Of a stretch of DNA of 38,793 bases, positions 33,636 to 38,793 are shown piece after piece. Location of the stretch: assembly GCA_017531485.1 (NCBI GenBank), contig JAFXKY010000041.1:1-38793 (forward strand), written 5' to 3'. Positions within the stretch are counted from its first letter, which is position 1. Every line of letters starts with the position of its first letter. The notes under the pieces are model-generated. The model was not told the DNA's origin. It saw nothing but the letters and a program-made list of their open reading frames with translations, and searched no databases. The translations under genes were made by a program, and so were the position numbers. Source of the DNA: Eubacteriaceae bacterium (lineage in GTDB: Bacteria; Bacillota; Clostridia; Eubacteriales; Anaerofustaceae).

Positions 33636-34118
33636 ATGAAAAAATTCATGATGATTTTTGCAGCCACAATAATCCTCATTGTGGCTGCATTATTGTTAGT
33701 ATCCCCTACTTACCTTGTCTTAAAAAATACCGACACGGGAGAAATATACGAAAAGTGGAAATTATCGGAAATCAGTACGTTCGAAGTGGAATTTATCCAT
33801 TCCGTAAACAAAACTCCTGTTGCAGACATCTATGAAATCAGACAAAAAGAAATAATTCTCTCCGCAACCCGTTACCGCGGTTTCGGAGCAGGTGTACCGA
33901 CTGCCATTGAAGGAGATCAGGTACTTGAATACGACAACGAAGGCAATATGATCATTACGGGATATAACGTAACTCTTCCAAGCGTGAGTTATGTCGTAGG
34001 AACTGTTTATGACCATATCCTTACCATAAATGAAACCACATCCATCAATTTAACTCAGACCTGCGGAAAAAATTCTCATGTAACTTTTATTATTGAAAGA
34101 AGACATCCGTGGGACTGA
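33636..34118 (+). CDS. DUF1850-type protein of the TAXI-TRAP operon
   Basis: This 160-aa protein has one N-terminal membrane segment and an exported domain with FEVEFIHSVNKTPVADIYEI, YRGFGAGVPTAIEG and a TQTCGKNSHVTF tail, matching DUF1850. Such genes are nearly always next to TAXI-type TRAP genes, so an accessory role in substrate handling is likely but unproven. No clear ribosome binding site precedes the ATG, which lies 18 bp after the binding-protein stop; coupled translation is likely. Confidence 0.88.
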   Translation: MKKFMMIFAATIILIVAALLLVSPTYLVLKNTDTGEIYEKWKLSEISTFEVEFIHSVNKTPVADIYEIRQKEIILSATRYRGFGAGVPTAIEGDQVLEYDNEGNMIITGYNVTLPSVSYVVGTVYDHILTINETTSINLTQTCGKNSHVTFIIERRHPWD

Positions 34119-34129
34119 AAGGAGGCAAT

Positions 34130-36049
34130 ATGTCCGAATTAAAAAAAGACACAGTAAATGAAGAGATCAACATCGAAGAGCTCATGAGTGAGTTCGATCG
34201 CGAAAGCAATACCCGTCATTTTACCGGAGCTTTCAAGACAGGCCTGACAGCGATCCTTGTCGCGTTCGCGGCACTTATTTTTACAATGACGCTGTTTATC
34301 ACTCCACCTGAACAAGTCAGAAGAAGCATTTTCCTCGGTTCTGTACTGTTTATCGTTTTCATAATGTATCCTGTAAGCAAGAAGAAAAATGATAAGATAA
34401 ATCACATTCCGGTTTATGACATCATCCTTGCAATAGGCGGCATGGCGGCATATTTTTATTTCGCGATAAACTTTGAAGCCATCGTAAACAGAGCTATCAT
34501 GATCAATACGACGGATAAGATCGTGGCAATCATCGGCATCCTCATTCTCGTGGAAGCATGCCGACGTGTTTCCGGTCTTCCTATCCTTTTCGTTGCGGCA
34601 GGATTCATCGCATATGCGGCAATAGAAGGATATTCTGCGCACCGAATCATCCACCAGCTTTATTACACAACAAACGGCATCATCGGAACTCCTCTTGGAG
34701 TATGTGCAACGTTCATCGCGCTGTTCATCAGCCTTGGTTCGTTCCTTGAACAGACAAACATCGGCTCATTCTTTATTGACATCGCAAACTCAATCGCAGG
34801 TGCCCAGACAGGCGGTCCGGCAAAGGTTGCGGTAATCACAAGTGCATTCGAAGGAATGTATTCAGGTTCTTCCGTTGCGAACACAGTCGGAAGCGGAAGC
34901 ATCACGATTCCTATCATGAAAGATATCGGCTACAAGCCGGAATTCGCCGCAGCAGTTGAAGCCGCAGCATCAACAGGCGGACAGATTATGCCACCGATCA
35001 TGGGTGCAGCAGCGTTCCTCATGGCAGAGATAACCAACACACCTTATTCAACTATCGTAACAGTTGCGATACTCCCCGCTATACTCTACTTCACGGGTAT
35101 CTTCTTAATGATTCACTTTGAAGCCAAAAAGCTCGGTCTTAAAGGTCTTCCCAAGGAAACACTTCCGAACTTCTTTAAGCTCATCATTTCCAAAGGATAT
35201 CTCCTTTTACCCATCGCAGTCCTTGTATGGCTTATGAATATCGGCTACACACCCGCATATTCAGCATGCTTCTCAATACTCACGTCAGTAATCGTAAGTA
35301 TGTTCAGCAAAGAAACGCGCCTTACGCCTGCAAAGCTTATTGATGCCCTTGCAAACGGTACCAAAAACACACTCAGCGTTGCCGTTGCATGCGCTATCAG
35401 CGGCGTTGTAGTCGGCGTAGTAACACTCACAGGTCTTGGTCAGACACTCGTAGGTGTACTTATGGGAATTGCTGAAAACAGCATCTTCCTCGCCCTTTTC
35501 CTCACAATGATCGCTTGCATCATCATCGGTATGGGCATTCCGACAACAGCAACATACGTAATCATGGCAACAGTTACAGCTCCTATCCTCGTGAAAATGG
35601 GCATTCCTACACTTGCAGCTCATATGTTCGTATTCTACTTCGGAATCGTTGCGGACATCACGCCACCTGTAGCCCTTGCGGCATACGCAGGTGCGGCTAT
35701 CGCAAAAGCATCCCCATTGAAAACGGGCATCACCGCGACACGTCTTGCTATTACGGCGTTCATCATTCCATACATCTTCGCTATGAACCCTGCAATGCTC
35801 TTTATTGACACTACACCACTTGAAGTAATTCAGATCTGCATCACGTCAATCATCGGTATCACGGCGATTTCCGTATGCATGGAAGGCTACGGTCTTACAC
35901 ACGCAGGTTGGTTTGAAAGAATTGCAATCGGCGCAGGCGGATTGTGTCTTGTATGGCCCGGACTTGTTACGGACATTATCGGTATTGTTCTCGTGGCGGC
36001 AGTATTCGCTGTTCAGTACATGAAAGTGAAGAAAGTAAAAACAGAATAA
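34130..36049 (+). CDS. TRAP transporter fused permease (DctQ-DctM type)
   Basis: The start at 34130 (MSELKKDTVN, 639 aa) has AAAGGAGG 4 nt upstream; the in-frame ATG at 34109 overlaps the previous gene. About four N-terminal membrane helices correspond to the small DctQ-like part, and the rest is the large DctM-like channel with AFEGMYSGSSVANTVGSGSI, AAASTGGQIMPPIMGAAAFL, GMGIPTTATYVIMA and FVFYFGIVADITPPVALAA. This fused form is the usual partner of TAXI binding proteins. It is a sodium-coupled secondary transporter. A terminator follows. Confidence 0.96.
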   Translation: MSELKKDTVNEEINIEELMSEFDRESNTRHFTGAFKTGLTAILVAFAALIFTMTLFITPPEQVRRSIFLGSVLFIVFIMYPVSKKKNDKINHIPVYDIILAIGGMAAYFYFAINFEAIVNRAIMINTTDKIVAIIGILILVEACRRVSGLPILFVAAGFIAYAAIEGYSAHRIIHQLYYTTNGIIGTPLGVCATFIALFISLGSFLEQTNIGSFFIDIANSIAGAQTGGPAKVAVITSAFEGMYSGSSVANTVGSGSITIPIMKDIGYKPEFAAAVEAAASTGGQIMPPIMGAAAFLMAEITNTPYSTIVTVAILPAILYFTGIFLMIHFEAKKLGLKGLPKETLPNFFKLIISKGYLLLPIAVLVWLMNIGYTPAYSACFSILTSVIVSMFSKETRLTPAKLIDALANGTKNTLSVAVACAISGVVVGVVTLTGLGQTLVGVLMGIAENSIFLALFLTMIACIIIGMGIPTTATYVIMATVTAPILVKMGIPTLAAHMFVFYFGIVADITPPVALAAYAGAAIAKASPLKTGITATRLAITAFIIPYIFAMNPAMLFIDTTPLEVIQICITSIIGITAISVCMEGYGLTHAGWFERIAIGAGGLCLVWPGLVTDIIGIVLVAAVFAVQYMKVKKVKTE

Positions 36050-36060
36050 CATCATACACA

Positions 36061-36090
36061 AAGACCCTGAAATTACGTTTCAGGGTCTTA
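36061..36090. terminator. terminator of the TAXI-TRAP operon
   Basis: AAGACCCTGAAA pairs perfectly with TTTCAGGGTCTT around a 5-nt loop and is followed by ATTTTTATTT. It also lies just beyond the stop of the convergent 193-aa gene. Confidence 0.92.
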
Positions 36091-36093
36091 TTT

Positions 36094-36675
36094 TTATTTC
36101 CATATTTTTTTCAGGCCTTCTGACCAGTATTCTTTCGGCAGGATCATCACGTTTTTACAAGCTCTGTGCATCAATATCGGCAACAGAAAATGATTTATCT
36201 TCCTTCCCGGAATATGCTTTCTGAAGATCATAACGGTGGAATAATATATCTTTATTTTCCTGTTTTTATGCTCAATAAAAAAACAATGTCTTTTCCGTGA
36301 ATATTCATCGGTTATTGTTTTTACTATCTCCCTGAACTTTGGCGGAACAAGGAACAATTCCGAATCTTTATAACTCATTATACACTCTGCAAGTTCTTCA
36401 AGTATCGACGGCTCTTCGGTTATAATATCATCATCGCTGTATATAACAGCAGCAGGCGCATTCACATGGGGAAAATACGAGAAGAGAACTTCATTTGCCT
36501 GCAGAAGATATGCATAACACACTTTTCCCTCTTTGAGAAGGATGTCCTTTTCTTCGTAAAGTGAATATAGTCCATCCCCCGCAGTGAGCCATTTAGGGCG
36601 AGGAAGCTTTGTCGTGATATCCTTATAAGAATCGAAATTCAGGGATGTGATCATAAGTTCTTTTTTGAAATCCAT
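36094..36675 (-). CDS. protein of unknown function
   Basis: The 193-aa soluble protein has AAGGAGG 7 nt before ATG and its own promoter. It starts MDFKKELMITSLNFDSYKDI and includes CYAYLLQANEVLFSYFPHVN and VYDFS-like strand patterns are absent. A middle region (AVIYSDDDIITEEPSILEEL) is acidic and the C-terminal third is basic. I do not recognise a family. It converges on the TRAP operon and lies next to the RNA-like region at 36726-37722. Confidence 0.7.
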   Translation of the reverse strand: MDFKKELMITSLNFDSYKDITTKLPRPKWLTAGDGLYSLYEEKDILLKEGKVCYAYLLQANEVLFSYFPHVNAPAAVIYSDDDIITEEPSILEELAECIMSYKDSELFLVPPKFREIVKTITDEYSRKRHCFFIEHKNRKIKIYYSTVMIFRKHIPGRKINHFLLPILMHRACKNVMILPKEYWSEGLKKIWK

Positions 36676-36697
36676 ATTCAGGCCTCCTTATTTTCAG

Positions 36698-36725
36698 AGT
36701 ATATCACACAGTTTACTGAATTCAA
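36698..36725 (-). promoter_or_regulatory. promoter of the 193-aa gene
   Basis: On the minus strand, TTGAAT (36720-36725) and TATACT (36698-36703) are 16 bp apart, right after a terminator hairpin at 36731-36753. Confidence 0.65.
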
Positions 36726-36753
36726 AGTAAAAACACCGCATCATGCGGTGTTT
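36726..36753 (-). terminator. minus-strand terminator from the hairpin-rich region
   Basis: On the minus strand, AAACACCGCA pairs perfectly with TGCGGTGTTT around TGA and is followed by TTAC after a TTTTT run. No known gene lies upstream of it on that strand, which implies a transcript from the 36760-37494 region. Confidence 0.7.
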
Positions 36754-36986
36754 CAGGTTAATGATAAGGAGGTTGAAAAGAATATTTACCGGATCATCCA
36801 GAACTCTTTGTACCATACTTCATCCGGCTAATGAAATATGGCACAAAACATTCTCAAAAGAAAACCGTTTTGCCTATGCGGCAAATAAAAGGAGAAATGT
36901 ATAATAAACGACGTAAGTCGGTTATTATCAGGCTCCGAAGGAGCCATCATAATTTGGTGCACATAGTGCAATTTTGAGGAATGTGA

Positions 36987-37211
36987 GTGAAACACTCAGA
37001 TTTTATGATTAAGTTAATCGGACAGACTGATCATATTCGGCCTTCGGAAACTTCGGAAGATGCTGTTTGCGTTTGTATACCTTCCGAAGTTACCATGGAA
37101 GTGACCAATTTCCGGGCCAAGAGTGAGAATGTTACTGTGACATGTCTCAATAATAGGATTTATATAAAGCCTTTCGGCCTGATATCGTTTTTTAATGGGG
37201 AATGGCGGTGA
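36987..37211 (+). CDS. possible 74-aa protein (GTG start)
   Basis: The ORF starts at GTG, 6 nt after GAGGA, but that GTG lies inside a perfect TGAGTG-CACTCA hairpin. The product ends with CLNNRIYIKPFGLISFFNGE, and the DNA for that end belongs to the duplicated element, whose second copy at 37275 keeps the same frame (CLNNRIYINSFDLIS) without a start. No family is recognised. It could be a small real gene with a duplicated 3' end, or simply chance. Confidence 0.25.
   Translation: MKHSDFMIKLIGQTDHIRPSETSEDAVCVCIPSEVTMEVTNFRAKSENVTVTCLNNRIYIKPFGLISFFNGEWR
37143..37190. repeat. tandem element, copy 1
   Basis: This is about 48 bp, close to identical to 37275-37322, with only four single-base differences across the first 47 bases. 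It is followed by a variable hairpin and a TTTGTTACTTAATA segment (37256-37269), which also recurs after copy 2 (37401-37414). The whole unit is thus about 130 bp. Confidence 0.8.
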
Positions 37212-37274
37212 CCAACCGCCACTCCCGTGGCTTTTCGCCTTTGTTGCGTCTGGGATTTGTTACTTAATACGCAT

Positions 37275-37322
37275 GTCTTAATAATAGGATTTATATAAAT
37301 TCTTTCGACCTGATATCGTCTT
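37275..37322. repeat. tandem element, copy 2
   Basis: This is the second copy of the element at 37143-37190. It holds a perfect ATTTATATAAAT palindrome. The short CTTTCG hairpin differs from copy 1 by a C-G to T-A pair change as well as by an unpaired change. A larger nested hairpin follows than in copy 1. Confidence 0.8.
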
Positions 37323-37465
37323 CTCCCGACAGTCTTTTCACGGGGGACCGTTCATCCCTTTACGGTCCCCCAATCGGGAGGAACCCGTACTGACCGTCTT
37401 TTGTTACTTAATATTTAATAGGAGGAGAATATATTTTCAAGGCACTTGACTGCCTTAAAGGCTAT

Positions 37466-37494
37466 AAAAAAACCTTCGGGTCTGCTCCGAAGGT
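37466..37494 (-). terminator. second minus-strand terminator behind the RNA unit
   Basis: On the minus strand, ACCTTCGG pairs perfectly with CCGAAGGT around a 7-nt loop and is followed by seven T. Confidence 0.85.
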
Positions 37495-37515
37495 GAAAAT
37501 TTTCTAATTTGAGTG

Positions 37516-37687
37516 AAAAAAAAGATGATACCAAAACTCATCATCCACTCTATCCTTAAACTTCCCCCGAAGCGAACGATACACCATGTTTAAAAGTTTC
37601 ACGGCTCAGCACAATGTGCTTTACGGTAGCGAGAGAGCTGCTGTGGGATTAAACCACATTCCTTTTCAAACACTATATTAAATTTGT
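37516..37687 (-). ncRNA. stand-alone structured RNA, cobalamin-riboswitch-like
   Basis: A perfect promoter (37694-37722) and an intrinsic terminator (stem GATGATG/TATCATC, then eight T, 37516-37545) define an RNA of about 170 nt with no ORF. Parts resemble a cobalamin riboswitch core: AAAAGGAATGTGG, the 7-nt loop between TGTGG and CCACA, then AGCAGC followed by CTCGCTACCGTAA (consensus is close to CCGCTACTGTAA), and GGGGGAAG followed by GGATAGAG. The classical B12 box is not recognisable; its place is taken by the terminator. No gene follows on this strand for 840 bp, so it may be a small RNA. Identity is tentative; the transcription unit is better supported. Confidence 0.6.
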
Positions 37688-37693
37688 ACCTGA

Positions 37694-37722
37694 ATTATAT
37701 CAAAGGAGTGCCGATTTGTCAA
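37694..37722 (-). promoter_or_regulatory. consensus promoter of the structured RNA
   Basis: On the minus strand, TTGACA (37717-37722) and TATAAT (37694-37699) are 17 bp apart, both perfect matches. Confidence 0.92.
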
Positions 37723-37835
37723 TAGCTTTCTGAAAATTTATTTAATTTTTTTTGTTCTTACATCTGACGGATCAATCGAATATCAAGAATATAATAATGT
37801 ATTTTACACATAATATGAAAAAAGGAGACAAAGAT

Positions 37836-38549
37836 ATGTGGAAGATATTCTCATCGGAAAAAGAAAAAAATGACGAAACCGGCCTTCCCGGTTCAATCAC
37901 CCCGACAGACTCGATAAATGAGTTCGGCCAGATGCCGGGAGTATACAAAGACGGTATCATGCCGATTTCCATCATCGGAGAGATAGAAGGGCATATGGAA
38001 CTGGGAGTCGGACGAAAATCCACAAAATACGAACATCTCATTCCCCTTATCTTACAGGCAGAGCAGGATGATGCAGTAAAGGGAGTGATACTCATATTAA
38101 ACACAATGGGCGGAGATGTTGAGGCAGGGCTTGCGATATGCGAACTCATCAGTGGCATATCCAAGCCAAGTGTATCCCTCGTGCTTGGTGGTGGGCATTC
38201 GATCGGTGTTCCGCTTGCTGTCTGCACGGATTATTCATTCATCGCGCCGACAGCGACCATGACGATTCATCCGATCCGCACCAACGGCCTTGTAATCGGC
38301 GTATCACAGAGTTTCGATTATTTCAGAAGAATGCAGGACAGGATAGTTAATTTCGTCGTAAATCACTCATCAATAAGCGAGGAATACTTTATGCATTACA
38401 TGCTCAATTCCGACGAGCTCGTAAACGATATCGGGTCGATCCTCATTGGCAAGAAGGCAGTAGACATCGGGCTTATCGACGAAGTCGGTTCGGTGAGCGA
38501 TGCGCTCACGAAGCTCAAAGAGCTCATTCGTCTGAACGAAAGTCTCTGA
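37836..38549 (+). CDS. tepA: ClpP-fold serine protease, TepA-like
   Basis: The start at 37836 (MWKIFSSEKE, 237 aa) has AAAGGAG 8 nt upstream; the longer frame from 37752 is unlikely. The protein has the ClpP/crotonase fold: VILILNTMGGDVEAGLAICE, then GGGHSIGVPLAV with the catalytic Ser, and ATMTIHPIRTNG with the catalytic His. TepA of Bacillus was described as a translocation-enhancing protein and may act on signal peptides, but its role is still open. The gene stands alone, with its own terminator. It could matter for the many secreted proteins of the sipW locus. Confidence 0.88.
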   Translation: MWKIFSSEKEKNDETGLPGSITPTDSINEFGQMPGVYKDGIMPISIIGEIEGHMELGVGRKSTKYEHLIPLILQAEQDDAVKGVILILNTMGGDVEAGLAICELISGISKPSVSLVLGGGHSIGVPLAVCTDYSFIAPTATMTIHPIRTNGLVIGVSQSFDYFRRMQDRIVNFVVNHSSISEEYFMHYMLNSDELVNDIGSILIGKKAVDIGLIDEVGSVSDALTKLKELIRLNESL

Positions 38550-38575
38550 GAATATAAAGGTCAGTATATAATGTT

Positions 38576-38606
38576 GATTTGTGCAAATGCACAAATCTTT
38601 TTTTTA
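38576..38606 (+). terminator. tepA terminator
   Basis: GATTTGTGC pairs perfectly with GCACAAATC around AAAT, followed by eight T. Confidence 0.93.
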
Positions 38607-38626
38607 TATTCCCGCCCGCCTCCCCC

Positions 38627-38704
38627 GCCGCCGCTTTGTGCTCCGCACAAAGCGCAAAGTGGCTTCGCCACTTTGCCGCGAAAGCTTCGCTTTCGCGCGG
38701 CGGC
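38627..38704. repeat. cluster of three palindromes enclosed by an outer stem
   Basis: Three perfect hairpins follow one another: CGCTTTGTG/CACAAAGCG (38632-38654), CAAAGTGG/CCACTTTG (38655-38675) and CGCGAAAG/CTTTCGCG (38677-38697), two of them with CTTCG loops. GCCGC at 38627 and GCGGC at 38700 can close them into a cruciform. It is GC-rich against the rest of the window and looks like a repetitive extragenic palindrome element. Confidence 0.75.
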
Positions 38705-38793
38705 TATGCGGTAAAAAAATTCTGCAGGATATCTCCGGTGTAACGATTGGTATCGGTACTATTCATTTTGTCCTCCAAGTATCATTTATTTTG

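Larger units (their letters stand above)
36760..37440. other. hairpin-dense region with no convincing gene
   Basis: Clear plus-strand hairpins occur at 36901-36928, 36931-36945 (GGCTCC/GGAGCC), 36958-36970 (TGCAC/GTGCA), 36984-36998 (TGAGTG/CACTCA), 37050-37090 (10-bp stem, 21-nt loop), 37203-37221 (TGGCGGT/ACCGCCA) and 37323-37379 (nested stems CTCCCGA/TCGGGAG and GGGGGACCG/CGGTCCCCC). Short ORFs with ribosome-binding-site-like runs (36762-36905, 36898-36975, 36987-37211) are present but unconvincing. A large structured RNA or the remains of a mobile element would fit. Confidence 0.5.

Noticed and set aside
36762-36905. 47-codon ORF starting at ATG 36762
   Set aside because: AAGGAGG lies inside rather than before the frame, and the product looks like no real protein. 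It is mentioned only under the hairpin-rich region.
36898-36975. 26-codon ORF behind AAAGGAG
   Set aside because: The site is too close to the ATG, and most of the frame is hairpin arms.
37143-37322. Template/variable repeat pair of a diversity-generating retroelement
   Set aside because: Differences between the copies are not adenine-specific and no reverse transcriptase gene is in the window.
37143-37414. CRISPR array
   Set aside because: There are only two units, the spacing and middles are hairpins rather than spacers, and no cas genes are present.

Overview
The window looks like a chromosomal segment of a Gram-positive, mid-GC Bacillota, most likely an anaerobic member of the Clostridia. 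Supporting signs are strong AGGAGG-type ribosome binding sites, many intrinsic terminators, consensus sigma-A promoters, tRNAs with encoded CCA, a SipW-type signal peptidase with TasA-like substrates, the MEP isoprenoid enzyme Dxr, and a TAXI-type TRAP transporter. I cannot name a genus from sequence alone.

Region 1 (1-8781, all minus strand) is one long locus driven from a promoter at 8753-8781. It encodes a SipW-type signal peptidase, then two small TasA/camelysin-like proteins, two larger proteins that join a TasA-like N-terminus to a beta-helix, a divergent small relative, and an 825-residue pilin-like protein. The last has six Ig-like domains ending in F-x-N-x-Y, a sorting-like SPSTG motif, a membrane segment and a basic tail. 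The locus ends in a strong terminator at 124-154. It probably builds a cell-surface fibre or matrix, and its intergenic hairpins and duplicated leader suggest expression is tuned gene by gene.

Region 2 (8974-21660, mostly minus) is housekeeping: lipoate-protein ligase, argS-ddl-pncB, tRNA-Val, a methyltransferase, prfB with its programmed +1 frameshift, and secA. A two-gene insert of unknown function sits between prfB and the methyltransferase gene, flanked by 23-bp direct repeats made from the prfB terminator.

Region 3 (21713-28570) carries two tRNA-Ser genes, an exported protein of unknown function flanked by two identical 26-bp terminators, trmB, a flavin-binding oxidase-like gene, a LURP-one-like gene, an M18 aminopeptidase and a short KdpD-like/KdpE-like two-component pair with no kdpFABC in view.

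Region 4 (28584-36090) has a minus-strand operon of paired chromate-transporter half proteins, a NusG-domain-II membrane protein, ApbE and Dxr. Divergent from it is a TAXI-TRAP operon (binding protein, DUF1850 protein, fused permease).

Region 5 (36094-38793) has an unknown gene, about 1.1 kb with almost no convincing coding sequence but many hairpins, a tandemly duplicated element and a stand-alone RNA transcription unit that resembles a divergent cobalamin riboswitch. It ends with a ClpP-fold TepA-like protease gene and a cluster of nested palindromes.
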